Of a stretch of 37,956 nt of DNA, positions 17,847 through 26,055 are shown one piece after another (position 1 is the stretch's first letter; each line of letters opens with the position of its first letter). The position numbers were made by a program, and so were the translations under genes. The stretch is from Nitrosomonas sp. (GTDB lineage Bacteria; Pseudomonadota; Gammaproteobacteria; Burkholderiales; Nitrosomonadaceae): positions 1 to 37,956 of the forward strand of contig NZ_JALHQJ010000029.1 of assembly GCF_022842015.1 (NCBI RefSeq), in the 5' to 3' direction. The notes below the pieces were generated by a model, which did not search any database, had not been told where the DNA came from, and saw only the letters and a list, made by a program, of their open reading frames with translations.

Positions 17847-19022
17847 ATGAACCCATTCGCGCAATCTTATGTAAAGCTGCCCACATCTATCGCGGCGCAG
17901 CCGTTGAAATGGCATCCAGGCCATGCGATCTGGATGGCTCCTGGGATGTGGTCGAGCACACAAAGCAGGAACCAGCTTTTTAATGTCGACATCCCTGCGA
18001 TCGTTGCCGCTGGTGCACCAGCTCCGCATATTCAAATCGAGGTACAGTGGAATGACTTACAGATCGGCCCGGGCGTGTATAACTGGGATGTGATTGACAA
18101 TAAAGCAGCGATTGCCATTGCCGCTGGTTGTAAGGTCATGATCAAGGTCATTTGCCGCACATACGGGGGGTTCAGCCCTTCAGTGCCGACGTACATGGCA
18201 TCTGCTGCGGGGACTGATTATTCTGATGCAGTGGGAGGCACGGGCGAATCACAGAACGGAGAATACAGGGGCGCATTCACAACCAATGCATCCACTGGCG
18301 CCATAACAGCAAAACAATTCCAAGCAAAACTTTGGATTGATAAAGTGGCCGACGAATATCGTGACATGCTGATCGCGGTTGGACTTCGGTACGACCCTAA
18401 CCCGAATTTTGTTGGCGTGATCATAAATGAGACATCCCAGTTAGCTGGCGTGAGCACTGGAATGACGCCTGTCGATCCTAAAACAGATGCGACTCTGGTT
18501 AATAATTTCTTCCGCAAATGGCTTAACGCAATCATTGCGGCCAAACCCTATTTCCAGACAACGCCATTAACCTGGATGACAAATTTCCCGGCTGCCGGGA
18601 TTCTCAGTATTTTTGATCAGGCAGAATTTAACCCAACGGTGCAGTCGGAAATGCTGAAATACGGCATCGGCGGACATGAGCAGGATTTCTACAGGAGATC
18701 AGGAATTGTTGGTCAGACTCTGAATATCAGCTATGACGCATTTGACACGATGGTTGGCATCACACCTAGATTTTGCAATATGTCCAACGGTGGATCGTTG
18801 TTTTCCAGCAATGGCGATAAGCAGAATCCAACGCCTCCTGCGACGGCTTCACAATTAGCTCAAGAAGCGCGTGCGCGCGGTGTGAATATTATTCTATGGC
18901 ACGTTGTAGCAACCGTTTCAGGAACTGGCGGTGCCACATGGCGGGATAGGATATTACCACTTCTTTTAGCAAACAGGACATCCGAGCGGCCAGTGGATAC
19001 TTTCCCGTCTTTTTATTTGTAG
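17847..19022 (+). CDS. Glycoside-hydrolase-like TIM-barrel tail protein
   Basis: A 391-aa protein. Residues 60-85 (HIQIEVQWNDLQIGPGVYNW, then DVID) match the W-x-x-L-x-x-x-x-G-x-Y-x-W-D turn of clan A glycosidases such as GH35/GH42, and VGVIINETSQL at 189-199 supplies an Asn-Glu pair where the acid/base Glu of such barrels lies. It follows two fibre genes with a 1-base gap and precedes lysis genes, so a tailspike depolymerase acting on host surface glycan is likely. The substrate and second catalytic Glu are not identifiable by eye. Confidence 0.65.
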   Translation: MNPFAQSYVKLPTSIAAQPLKWHPGHAIWMAPGMWSSTQSRNQLFNVDIPAIVAAGAPAPHIQIEVQWNDLQIGPGVYNWDVIDNKAAIAIAAGCKVMIKVICRTYGGFSPSVPTYMASAAGTDYSDAVGGTGESQNGEYRGAFTTNASTGAITAKQFQAKLWIDKVADEYRDMLIAVGLRYDPNPNFVGVIINETSQLAGVSTGMTPVDPKTDATLVNNFFRKWLNAIIAAKPYFQTTPLTWMTNFPAAGILSIFDQAEFNPTVQSEMLKYGIGGHEQDFYRRSGIVGQTLNISYDAFDTMVGITPRFCNMSNGGSLFSSNGDKQNPTPPATASQLAQEARARGVNIILWHVVATVSGTGGATWRDRILPLLLANRTSERPVDTFPSFYL

Positions 19023-19065
19023 CGCAGCGATATTGGTCATATTCAAAAACAAACATAGGATTATT

Positions 19066-19455
19066 ATGGGGTTTCCGAAAATGATAGATCAAGAAACCAT
19101 CAGGAAAGTTACCTCTCATGAAGACAGGATTCAGGCTTTAGAAGATCACAAGAAACTTTGTGATGAGCTTCATGATATTTCAAAAGACCACCGCAAGCGC
19201 AGTGATGATGCAATGAATAATCTCACTCAATCTAACTTATTGCTTGCCAAGTCGATTGACAACATGAATCTTACTTTGTCTGAAATTGTGCGTGATGACA
19301 GGCCGATAGTTAAACGATCAAAGATCTTCTGGTTGTGGGTGGATAATTTCTTGATCTGGCTTGGTGTTAGCAGAAGAATAGGCAAATGGATTTTTGGGTC
19401 TGTGGTAGCGCTGGCTGCTTTTGCTGCTGCGCTTAAAACATTGGGGGTTTGGTGA
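19066..19455 (+). CDS. Holin-like/XhlA-type membrane protein
   Basis: A 129-aa protein with a charged helical N-terminal 75 residues (EDRIQALEDHKKLCDELHDI, a likely coiled coil) and a C-terminal hydrophobic part with one or two membrane passes (KIFWLWVDNFLIWLGV and WIFGSVVALAAFAAALKTLG). The layout resembles hemolysin XhlA and accessory holins. AGGA 7 nt upstream favours ATG 19066 over the longer frame from 19033. It is the first gene of the lysis cassette and overlaps Rz. It is the only holin candidate seen. Confidence 0.6.
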   Translation: MGFPKMIDQETIRKVTSHEDRIQALEDHKKLCDELHDISKDHRKRSDDAMNNLTQSNLLLAKSIDNMNLTLSEIVRDDRPIVKRSKIFWLWVDNFLIWLGVSRRIGKWIFGSVVALAAFAAALKTLGVW

Positions 19456-19970
19456 TGCCAATCGGATTAATTGTCAGCTTGATTAAGAAATACCTGCCGC
19501 AGATTATCGGGGTTGCTGCCGCTCTGATTGCCCTAGCGTACATACATCACAAAATTGATCAAGGTGGATATGACCGGGCGGTTGCAAAGTATGAGAAGCG
19601 TGACGCAGAGACAGCCAGGAAGGGAGCTGAGTTGCTTAAATTAAAGCAGCATGAAGCAGACTTGATCAATAAACAAAACTCAGAGAGGGCATACAATGCG
19701 GCCAAAACTTACAATGACCATTACAAAACTATTCTTGCTGAGCGTGATGCTAGTCCTAAGCGCGTGTTCATCCGCACCAAAGAGCCAAGTTGTGATTCCA
19801 ACGCCATGTCCGGAACCGTTAAAGATACCAGCAGAATTGGCGGAACAGGTGCGCAGCGATACTCAACAGAATTACCGGAAGCAAATATTCGAAGCCTTAA
19901 CGAAGTAATCGAGCGGATTGAGCAAATGCAGCTTAATTGTGAACAATTATTGAATATGGTGAGCGAATGA
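19455..19970 (+). CDS. Inner-membrane spanin (Rz-like)
   Basis: A 171-aa protein with one N-terminal membrane helix (IIGVAAALIALAYIHHKI) and a long periplasmic coiled-coil rich in Lys, Glu and Ala, the usual i-spanin plan. It pairs with the Rz1 lipoprotein encoded inside it to fuse inner and outer membranes in the last step of lysis. ATG 19455 overlaps the previous stop (TGATG) and follows a G-rich ribosome-binding site; TTG 19449 and GTG 19452 are alternatives. Confidence 0.88.
   Translation: MPIGLIVSLIKKYLPQIIGVAAALIALAYIHHKIDQGGYDRAVAKYEKRDAETARKGAELLKLKQHEADLINKQNSERAYNAAKTYNDHYKTILAERDASPKRVFIRTKEPSCDSNAMSGTVKDTSRIGGTGAQRYSTELPEANIRSLNEVIERIEQMQLNCEQLLNMVSE
19696..19908 (+). CDS. Outer-membrane spanin lipoprotein (Rz1-like), nested in Rz
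   Basis: A 70-aa protein in the +1 frame, entirely inside the Rz gene. The signal peptide (KLFLLSVMLVLSAC) ends in a lipobox with Cys24, giving a mature lipoprotein of 47 residues whose proline-rich start (VIPTPCPEPLKIP) is typical of Rz1. GAGAGG lies 7 nt before its ATG. It is therefore a lambda-type nested two-component spanin. Confidence 0.9.
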   Translation: MRPKLTMTITKLFLLSVMLVLSACSSAPKSQVVIPTPCPEPLKIPAELAEQVRSDTQQNYRKQIFEALTK

Positions 19971-20572
19971 TCAACATACAACCACTTCGCGGAGCGATCC
20001 CTGACAAAGTTCACGATGAGCTTTTCGATACTGCAACTAGATTTCAGTTGAGCTCTCCTGATCGGATGGCGCATTTTTTAGCGCAAGTTGCACATGAATC
20101 AAATAACTTTGCTGCGAAAGAAGAAAACCTGAACTATTCGTCTGAGGGGTTGCTTAGAACATTCAAGAAATACTTTACAGTTCACGAAGCTGATCAATAT
20201 GCTCGCAAACCTGAGCAGATAGCGAATCGTGTCTATGCAAACCGCATGGGCAACGGCGATGAATCCAGCGGCGATGGATGGAAGTATCGCGGTAGAGGTT
20301 ACATTCAGTTGACCGGCAAAGATAATTACACGGCATTCGACATGGCCGTACCTGAAAACATTGTCGAGAATCCTATTTTTGTCGCAACAAAATATCCGCT
20401 GTTTAGTGCTGGATGGTTTTGGAATTCAAAGCGGCTTAATGAAATGGCTGATCGTGGAGCGGATCAACAGGTAGTCGCTGATATAACAAAAAAAATCAAT
20501 GGCGGTTACAACGGCCTGGAAGATCGTGTGAATAAATTTTACTACTTTTACGGGCTGCTTAAAAATGGGTAG
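19967..20572 (+). CDS. Endolysin, glycoside hydrolase family 19
   Basis: A 201-aa GH19 chitinase-fold muramidase/endolysin. AHFLAQVAHESNNF supplies the first catalytic Glu (E44), KEENLNYS the second region (E52/E53), and KYRGRGYIQLTGKDNY is the family signature near residue 105. It cleaves cell-wall glycan. No signal peptide is seen, so it should rely on the holin. It overlaps Rz by ATGA and the next gene by 8 bases. Confidence 0.94.
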   Translation: MINIQPLRGAIPDKVHDELFDTATRFQLSSPDRMAHFLAQVAHESNNFAAKEENLNYSSEGLLRTFKKYFTVHEADQYARKPEQIANRVYANRMGNGDESSGDGWKYRGRGYIQLTGKDNYTAFDMAVPENIVENPIFVATKYPLFSAGWFWNSKRLNEMADRGADQQVVADITKKINGGYNGLEDRVNKFYYFYGLLKNG

Positions 20573-21008
20573 ATTCCTGACTGACTTGGATGTCAAGCGA
20601 TTGCCAGATAAAAACGGCCGCAAACAGTGGAAGCTTATTTCTCCACTGATCTACGAATCCAGCACGGTGGGATTGATCGTGGTGCCTACTGGATTCGTGA
20701 CTGATTTTTCGAGTGTTCCGAGACTGCCTTTTATTTACTGGATATTCGGCGGGCACGGAGACCAGGAGGGCGTATTGCACGATTTCTTGTACAGCAAGCC
20801 GCACACTACTGGCAACGGAATGATTGTTGATCGTCCGCTTGCAGATAAAGTTTTGCGTGGGGCCAGGTATAACTGTGAGCGCGTGAGTTTGGCTGAATAC
20901 GAAAATGTCACTTTAGGAAACTTGCTTAATAATCTGTGGGCATATTTCGGAGCATGGTGCTTCTGGATGGCTGTCAGGATTGGCGGGTGGCGCTATTGGG
21001 AGGAATGA
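20565..21008 (+). CDS. DUF1353 family protein
   Basis: A 147-aa protein with the DUF1353 marks VPTGFVTDFSSVPR and GVLHDFLY, followed by an ADKVLRGA-type helix and a hydrophobic C-terminal segment (WAYFGAWCFWMAVRIGG). The family is common beside phage lysis genes; its role is unknown. It overlaps the endolysin gene by 8 bases. Confidence 0.9.
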   Translation: MGRFLTDLDVKRLPDKNGRKQWKLISPLIYESSTVGLIVVPTGFVTDFSSVPRLPFIYWIFGGHGDQEGVLHDFLYSKPHTTGNGMIVDRPLADKVLRGARYNCERVSLAEYENVTLGNLLNNLWAYFGAWCFWMAVRIGGWRYWEE

Positions 21009-21205
21009 TGGATTTGAAAGGTCAGAAAGGTGAGCTGAAATTCACTCTACAAATAACCAGGGCGGCAACAGGTAAAACTGAAACAGTAGATTTGATTGGA
21101 AAGATTGACGATAACTTAGGAGATCATGATGGCAGTAACACACTCAGCAGCAGCGCGGAATGCGGCGACAGATGCAGTGACAGCTCTGATAGGGGTGTCG
21201 GGTAA
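21008..21205 (+). CDS. Small phage protein of unknown function
   Basis: A possible 65-aa protein starting at ATG 21008 (GGGAGG 4-5 nt upstream, overlapping the DUF1353 stop). The first 40 residues (MDLKGQKGELKFTLQITRAA and on to VDLIGKI) look like a real beta-rich domain. The last 26 residues overlap the next gene by 77 bases and look like a shadow of it, so the true product may be shorter or shifted. No function recognised. Confidence 0.5.
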   Translation: MDLKGQKGELKFTLQITRAATGKTETVDLIGKIDDNLGDHDGSNTLSSSAECGDRCSDSSDRGVG

Positions 21206-21524
21206 TTTAAAATTCAGATTAGCAGGTAATATCGGTGCACCTGGCGCTGTGGTTGCAACTCTGCCATTGTCAGTAGATGCGTTTGGAGACTCATCCGGAG
21301 GGACTGCTATTGCCAACCCGATAACTAGCGACACAGATACTGCTGGCGATGCATCACCAGTGGCAACAGCTACTTTTGAGACCTCCGGAGGGACAATAGT
21401 ATTGCATTGCGCAGTTTCTGCATCGGGCTCTGATATTAATATGAGTGGCGGACTGACCGTTGCTGCTGGAGATACGATAGCGATCGCCGATGGCGACCTT
21501 ACTTATACAGCTCTTACAGCTTAA
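21129..21524 (+). CDS. Small beta-rich phage structural-type protein
   Basis: A 131-aa protein with AVTHSAAARNAATDAVTALI at its start, a pattern I recall from conserved phage proteins without assigned function, followed by a Gly/Ser/Thr/Ala-rich beta domain (TATFETSGGTIVLHCAVSAS and GGLTVAAGDTIAI). TAGGAG 6 nt upstream favours ATG 21129 over 21126. It is probably a virion-associated protein, since it lies in a late cluster with the repeat protein that follows. Confidence 0.7.
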   Translation: MAVTHSAAARNAATDAVTALIGVSGNLKFRLAGNIGAPGAVVATLPLSVDAFGDSSGGTAIANPITSDTDTAGDASPVATATFETSGGTIVLHCAVSASGSDINMSGGLTVAAGDTIAIADGDLTYTALTA

Positions 21525-21536
21525 GGTTATAACCAG

Positions 21537-22859
21537 GTGACAATAGCTGAATTAACAGCGCAGCGGAACACGGTTGGCGCTGGTCAGTTATCTACCGTCA
21601 CTTTCACTTATCCTGGAACTCCGACGCCAGGAAACTTACTTGTTGCTGGTTTTGCGTGGCGTGGAAATGTAACAGTAACAGCAGTACCATCGGGATGGAT
21701 TCTTGCAGCAAGCACAGCTGATGGCAATAACATCGATGGTGCAATCTATTACAAGATAGCCGGATCGTCAGAACCGACAACAGCGCAATGGACTTTATCA
21801 GGCAGTCAGAAGTCTGCTGGCGTTGCTTCAGAGTGGTCTGGAATCCATGTCACTCCGATCGATGCGCAGAATGGTAATACTGGTGTTGCCACAACAACTC
21901 TGAACACAGGCGCTACAGGCGCGTTGTCTCAAGCAGACGAGCTTGTGATAAACATGTTTAGTGCGCGTGATGCAGTGAGTTTTACCGCGTTTGGCGAAGG
22001 TCAGACGACGTCAGGAACGGCTCAGTCAACTGGCGGCACGACGGCATCAAGGAACACGACCGTACTTGTTTCAAAAGTAGTAAGTTCAACCTCGTCAGTA
22101 GATTACACGGCACAAATCGACAGCGCACAAACCTGGGTTGCTGCTGTTGCAACATTTAAACAGGGTGCTGTAACCCATTCAGCGACAGGATCATTATCTG
22201 GTCAAGGTGCGTCCATTGTCGGCACATCTGCACATAAAGCCAGACATGACGCGAGCGGAACTTTATCCGGACAAGGTTCCGATATTGATGGATCAGCAAC
22301 AAGATTCAGACAATTTTCAGCATCAGGTGATTTGCCTGGTCAATCAGCTTCAATTGTTGCTTCTTCCGCACGATCCGATGGCGCAGTAACACATGATGTT
22401 TCTGGCGATCTGTCAGGGCAAGGATCGTTAATCTCTGGCGTATCGGGTCGCTACAGGCAATTTGACGCATCCGGCAATCTGATAGCAAGCGGCAGCAATA
22501 TTAACGGAGATGTAAATCGGTATAGAGCACATAATACAGCTGCCGCTATCGTTGGCCAGGGATCAAGTTTAGATGGTTCTGCAATCAGATATCGTTCTCA
22601 TGATGTCGATGGCAGCCTTATAGGGCAGGGGTCAACGCTAAACGGTGATGCCGCACGATCTAGCGCGGTTGTGATTCATGACGTGACCGGCGATCTGGTT
22701 GGGGATGGCTCAACAATAGCAGGGCTGGCAAAGAATGGTGAAGTAGTCATATCAGGCACGATCAGCGCGGCTTACGTAATGCAGACTATCAATGCCGAAT
22801 TAGTCAACAACGAAATATCTGCAACATATCGAACTCATACAATCATAGGTGCAATATGA
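21537..22859 (+). CDS. Virion-type protein with jelly-roll-like domain and eight tandem repeats
   Basis: A 440-aa protein with a GTG start preceded by AAGG. Residues about 1-212 look like a lectin or jelly-roll domain (LSTVTFTYPGTPTPGNLLVA, GWILAASTADGNN, SSVDYTAQIDSAQTWVAAVA). Residues 214-399 are eight repeats of 23-26 aa with the pattern H-D-x-S-G-x-L-x-G-Q-G-S-x-I-x-G-x-A-x-R. A short unique C-terminus follows. It is probably an adhesive or decoration protein. It ends in ATGA overlap with the next gene. Confidence 0.75.
   Translation: MTIAELTAQRNTVGAGQLSTVTFTYPGTPTPGNLLVAGFAWRGNVTVTAVPSGWILAASTADGNNIDGAIYYKIAGSSEPTTAQWTLSGSQKSAGVASEWSGIHVTPIDAQNGNTGVATTTLNTGATGALSQADELVINMFSARDAVSFTAFGEGQTTSGTAQSTGGTTASRNTTVLVSKVVSSTSSVDYTAQIDSAQTWVAAVATFKQGAVTHSATGSLSGQGASIVGTSAHKARHDASGTLSGQGSDIDGSATRFRQFSASGDLPGQSASIVASSARSDGAVTHDVSGDLSGQGSLISGVSGRYRQFDASGNLIASGSNINGDVNRYRAHNTAAAIVGQGSSLDGSAIRYRSHDVDGSLIGQGSTLNGDAARSSAVVIHDVTGDLVGDGSTIAGLAKNGEVVISGTISAAYVMQTINAELVNNEISATYRTHTIIGAI
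22176..22733 (+). repeat. Eight tandem 69-78 bp coding repeats
   Basis: The DNA encodes repeat units of 23, 23, 26, 23, 23, 23, 26 and about 19 residues, each with an S/G-x-L-x-G-Q-G-S core. The units have diverged (the Gln is lost in units 5 and 8), so they are old duplications and not a recent expansion. Confidence 0.85.
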
Positions 22860-23143
22860 GCATTGTAATATACAAGAATACCGACGTTGACATCGCAATA
22901 ACGGTTGCTGGGATTGATGTTGCCGACATAACAGAGATGACGGTTACGCTTGAAGGCAATGGACAGACATTGAGTTTTTCCGAGAGCAACGGAGATATTA
23001 CGATCGATGGGACCACCATTAATCTGAGAATAGAAGACAATCAGATTGCCAGCGTAGGGCCTTACATGCTCAGGATTACAGCAACAGAGAATGGTAATAT
23101 TCGTGGCCTTACTACTGACCCTTCATTAATTAATGTTTTATGA
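22856..23143 (+). CDS. Small beta-sandwich-like phage protein
   Basis: A 95-aa protein (IVIYKNTDVDIAITVAGIDV, then VTLEGNGQTLSFSES and PYMLRITATENG) that reads as an Ig-like or BppU-N-like beta domain. It is the last gene of the late operon, joined to the repeat protein by ATGA. It could be its attachment partner. The stop codon lies two bases from the first arm-type integrase site. Confidence 0.7.
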   Translation: MSIVIYKNTDVDIAITVAGIDVADITEMTVTLEGNGQTLSFSESNGDITIDGTTINLRIEDNQIASVGPYMLRITATENGNIRGLTTDPSLINVL

Positions 23144-23144
23144 A

Positions 23145-23395
23145 TTGCGGAACAAGATATATTTTTGCGGAATAGATTTCTTTACTGAAGGATATTTACT
23201 TAATGCAAGTTATTGATTATTATTGGTGCCGAGAGGGGGAATCGAACCCCCATGATGTCACCATCGCGGGATTTTGAGTCCGATTCGTTATTATTTTAAT
23301 ACATATAGTTAGTACAAAATCACGTTCCGCAAAAAGCACAAAATCACCGGCCTGAAACCCTTTATCCATGCGGGGCAATTATTTTTTGCGGAACA
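23145..23395. promoter_or_regulatory. attP with tRNA-Leu(CAA) 3' half and four arm-type sites
   Basis: The core (23224-23281, minus sense) is the 3' part of a tRNA-Leu: part of the anticodon arm with a CTCAAAA loop (anticodon CAA), a long class II variable arm, T-arm GGGGGTTCGATTCCCCC and a TCTCGGCACCA end. Homology breaks inside the anticodon stem, as usual for tRNA-integrating phages; insertion would rebuild the gene. Around it lie four copies of TTGCGGAAYR: 23145-23154, 23165-23174, 23323-23332 (inverted) and 23386-23395, which look like arm-type integrase sites. The integrase gene starts its 3' end 9 bases away. No other gene is seen in this 260-base gap. Confidence 0.88.
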
Positions 23396-23403
23396 AAAAC
23401 CCG

Positions 23404-24426
23404 TCACTTTGTGGGTGTAACCTTGTCGCCTTTCCTGGCTTTCACATATCGTTCTGTCATGGCAATATTAGAATGCCCCAGTTGTTTTTGAGCTTGTCTG
23501 ATATCGCCGCTCGATTCCGTCTTATCCGTGGCAGCCTTGCCGCGTAGGTCCCTGAATTGGAATAGTTCCTGATCTATCCCTGCAGCTTCACGAGCTCTGA
23601 AGAAATGTCCTTGCAAAGTTCTGAGCGTGATTCTTTGACCATTTTCATCAATGATCAAGTTAAAGCTGCGGATCTTATATCCCGTCTTGCGCATCAGGAT
23701 TCTTTGCAGCAGAAAAGCAAGTTCGCCTTCGATGCTAATTCTTAGTTTTGCCTTTGTTTTATTTTGTGTGACTGTGATCGCGCCATCCTGGATGTCATGC
23801 TCAGTCATTTTGAGCACGTCAGATGGTCTTTGGCCGGTTAGGTATGCCAAGTCCATTGCATCTCGTAGCGGTTGGCTTGCTGCTGCGTGAACGGCATTAT
23901 ATGTTGCGTCATCAATGTAAACATCTTTGCGTCCAGTCTCTTTGAATCCTTTTATTCCTGCGCATGGATTTGGCATGTCGGTATAACCCCATTCCCTTGC
24001 TTTGTTCCAAATGTGACTGAATAAGGCCTTTTCCCTGTTTGCCCTGATTGTTTTTCTCCAGTCAAGGTATTGGCGTATGTGGATCGGCTTGATCTCGTTC
24101 AGTGGTGGGGGTGGGTTGCCGAAGAATTTATATAGTTGATCCAGTTCGCGCAGGTTATCCTTCTGAGTTGCCGGTGCTTTGGTGGGGATTACTTCTTTTA
24201 TGTACCGGTGGGCAACATACTGAAAAGTTATGATCGCCTGGTGATGATTTGGCTGATCCATTTCGATCTCTGACCATTTTTTTACAGCTATAGCGTAATC
24301 GCATCCTAAAGGGATTTCTTTACGTGGTTTCGTTCCGGTGTCATAGTAATACCAAACCTTTGCCCCACGCTTTCTTGCTCTCATGCGCTTTGGCAAGTGA
24401 CTATTAGCTGATGGCTTTCTGCCCAT
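23404..24426 (-). CDS. int: Tyrosine recombinase integrase
   Basis: A 340-aa phage integrase. The N-terminal part is basic (AT-hook-like RMRARKRGAKVWYYY, arm binding), residues about 65-160 are the core-binding domain, and the catalytic domain has R200 (YLTGQRPSD), Lys near 223, R292-D-L-R295 in place of H-x-x-R, H318 (LGHSN) and nucleophile Y327 (ERYVKA). The first box-II residue is Arg rather than His, a tolerated variant. It acts on the adjoining attP. It overlaps the DUF4224 gene by 23 bases and is the last gene of the leftward operon. Confidence 0.95.
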   Translation of the reverse strand: MGRKPSANSHLPKRMRARKRGAKVWYYYDTGTKPRKEIPLGCDYAIAVKKWSEIEMDQPNHHQAIITFQYVAHRYIKEVIPTKAPATQKDNLRELDQLYKFFGNPPPPLNEIKPIHIRQYLDWRKTIRANREKALFSHIWNKAREWGYTDMPNPCAGIKGFKETGRKDVYIDDATYNAVHAAASQPLRDAMDLAYLTGQRPSDVLKMTEHDIQDGAITVTQNKTKAKLRISIEGELAFLLQRILMRKTGYKIRSFNLIIDENGQRITLRTLQGHFFRAREAAGIDQELFQFRDLRGKAATDKTESSGDIRQAQKQLGHSNIAMTERYVKARKGDKVTPTK

Positions 24427-24631
24427 GATTATTTAGAATTGATGGTTCCCATGCTGATTTCGGTTTGTTTGATGTTTCTCTGCCTTCGATCGATGTTTTT
24501 GGCACGACCGGACGTCCAGAAGGATTTACAAAGAATGCTATCCCCATGACCCGCAATGCGTCAACCTGGCCGGATTTTGTTTTCTTTCCGGTCAGTATAG
24601 CAACATCATCTGGGTCGAGGAAAATACTCAT
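24404..24631 (-). CDS. DUF4224 protein, integrase partner
   Basis: A 75-aa protein. The first 48 residues (FLDPDDVAILTGKKTKSGQV, then GIAFFVNPSGRPVV) match the DUF4224 pattern, a small helix-turn-helix-like domain usually encoded directly before phage integrases. A directionality or DNA-binding role is plausible but unproven. No clear ribosome-binding site is seen. Confidence 0.85.
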   Translation of the reverse strand: MSIFLDPDDVAILTGKKTKSGQVDALRVMGIAFFVNPSGRPVVPKTSIEGRETSNKPKSAWEPSILNNHGQKAIS

Positions 24632-24650
24632 TTTGTTGGTGGTTTTGCTA

Positions 24651-25028
24651 TCAATCTTCTGGTTGAGTTATTTCACATATAACTCTACGTAAGGGCCATT
24701 TTTTATCATCATCAGTTCCTAATAACGACCATTTATTGTCGCCTAAATATCTTGCCGGCTCAGGTTTTAGAATATCTTCTTCTGGGCCGTCGACATCAAC
24801 TTCAGGTACAACCCAATAGAATTTACCAGGTAGCAGATCCTGATCATCCTTTGTTATGTTCTGTAATTCTCTAATTTTGGACTGTATTTGCTCATGCTCA
24901 GAGAATGTTATTGGTTCGTAAATACTCACTAATTTCATCTTTGAATTGATGCAGCCAGCCAAATAGCCGTTTCTGTATACATCGATGACATGATCTCCTG
25001 CCCGATTTTTTCTAAACTCAATAGCCAT
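24651..25028 (-). CDS. Hypothetical early protein
   Basis: A 125-aa acidic protein, not recognised. It starts with short strands (IEFRKNRAGDHVIDVYRNGY), has a helix (EHEQIQSKIRELQNI) and ends in WPLRRVICEITQPED. AAGGA lies 7 nt before the ATG. It follows a 106-base gap containing two hairpins. Confidence 0.75.
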   Translation of the reverse strand: MAIEFRKNRAGDHVIDVYRNGYLAGCINSKMKLVSIYEPITFSEHEQIQSKIRELQNITKDDQDLLPGKFYWVVPEVDVDGPEEDILKPEPARYLGDNKWSLLGTDDDKKWPLRRVICEITQPED

Positions 25029-25057
25029 GTAATGTCCTTTTTAAATCACTAAAGTTT

Positions 25058-25133
25058 TACGACTTATTGTCGTTAATTAAACTTCATGGTGTCTCCCACT
25101 GCCCGGCAAGTATTAGAGCCACTTGCTGGGCAG
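25058..25133 (-). other. Two hairpins in the gap between early genes
   Basis: A 13-bp stem (25099-25111 with 25121-25133, one G-T pair, 9-nt loop) lies just after the stop of the 196-aa gene, and a second hairpin (ACGAC/GTCGT, about 25058-25072) follows in the leftward direction. Neither has a T-run, so they look like mRNA-processing or stability elements. A five-codon mini-frame (25075-25089 region) with a good ribosome-binding site lies between them. Confidence 0.5.
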
Positions 25134-25134
25134 A

Positions 25135-25725
25135 TCAATCAGAACAAGTTGTTGTTTCGTCAGCAACAGACATCCAGTTATCTTCGTCATCAGACAGTCT
25201 AAAATTCATGTCTTCAATGGATTCCTCTCTCAGATGCATGGCGATCACTAACCTTGAATACAGTTCAAGCCAATACATACTTATCATTTTGTCTGGATGT
25301 TTGTACCCAACAATCTCAATTGCATGAATGAAATGTAGAATATAGTGAAAAGGTAGCTCGTCGCGTGAGTCTACGAAGTCGCTCTCTATGTCTCTTATGG
25401 AGTCCAGCCAGGTGTGTCCGAATGCACTGACAGGTAGTCTGCAGCTTGGCCCTGTAAATGATCCTCCACCAGGATGATATGGATTATCAATTGCGATTCC
25501 TTCAAATGCTGACAATAGGATGCATCGTCTGAACCATCTTATTAACGGTTTGCATTTATGCTTTTTCGCTATCCCGTCTGGACCACGAATTGCTGACATT
25601 AATACTGATTGTTGCATGATAGGCAAATTGGTTACCCAATCTTGCAATGCAGACTTTGGATTTTTGTTCGTATTTTTTGTTTGTTCTATATCTAACAGGT
25701 GTGCGTCCATATACAAGTCACTCAT
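25135..25725 (-). CDS. Conserved phage protein of unknown function
   Basis: A 196-aa protein. IMQQSVLMSAIRGPDGIAKK, LIRWFRRCILLSAFEG and the later HFIHAIEIVGYKHPDK plus SDDEDNWMS recall a family found in the early region of many lambdoid and mu-like phages, but I know no function. AGGAG precedes the ATG. It belongs to the leftward early operon. Confidence 0.8.
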   Translation of the reverse strand: MSDLYMDAHLLDIEQTKNTNKNPKSALQDWVTNLPIMQQSVLMSAIRGPDGIAKKHKCKPLIRWFRRCILLSAFEGIAIDNPYHPGGGSFTGPSCRLPVSAFGHTWLDSIRDIESDFVDSRDELPFHYILHFIHAIEIVGYKHPDKMISMYWLELYSRLVIAMHLREESIEDMNFRLSDDEDNWMSVADETTTCSD

Positions 25726-25752
25726 ATTTTCTCCTGAAGTTGGTATTGCAGA

Positions 25753-26055
25753 TCAATTGTGCCGCTCACCCATCTTGTGGATGTATCCACCTTGTTTCTT
25801 TTCCTCAATCTTCACTCCGTTATTACTAATTTCTTTGTCGTTCCTCGTCAGGAACCCGGTTGATGTAGTTTCTCCGGTGATTTTAAGGTATTCGATTTCG
25901 GCTTTGGCTGTATTGATGATCACCTGGGCTGTTTCGTTGATGGCCTTTGCGCGATCGATGTCAATCGGTTGATCCTTGTCTTTCAGCGCCTTGATTGTTT
26001 CAAATAGGACATTGCGCAGTGTGGTTATGTTATTTTCTGGTTCCATAGTTTCCAT
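25753..26055 (-). CDS. Conserved small phage protein
   Basis: A 100-aa helical protein. ITTLRNVLFETIKALKDKDQ and IDIDRAKAINETAQVIINTA are a recurrent pattern in phage early regions and suggest a small dimeric regulator or accessory protein; the function is unknown. The start at 26055 has AGGAGG 5 nt upstream and overlaps the HNH gene end by 26 bases. Confidence 0.75.
   Translation of the reverse strand: METMEPENNITTLRNVLFETIKALKDKDQPIDIDRAKAINETAQVIINTAKAEIEYLKITGETTSTGFLTRNDKEISNNGVKIEEKKQGGYIHKMGERHN

Noticed and set aside
20936..21004. N-terminal extension of the small gene after DUF1353
   Set aside because: The extra codons are the DUF1353 gene in another frame; the ribosome-binding site points to ATG 21008.
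23224..23281. Intact tRNA-Leu gene
   Set aside because: The 5' half (acceptor strand, D-arm) is missing, so only the attachment segment is present.
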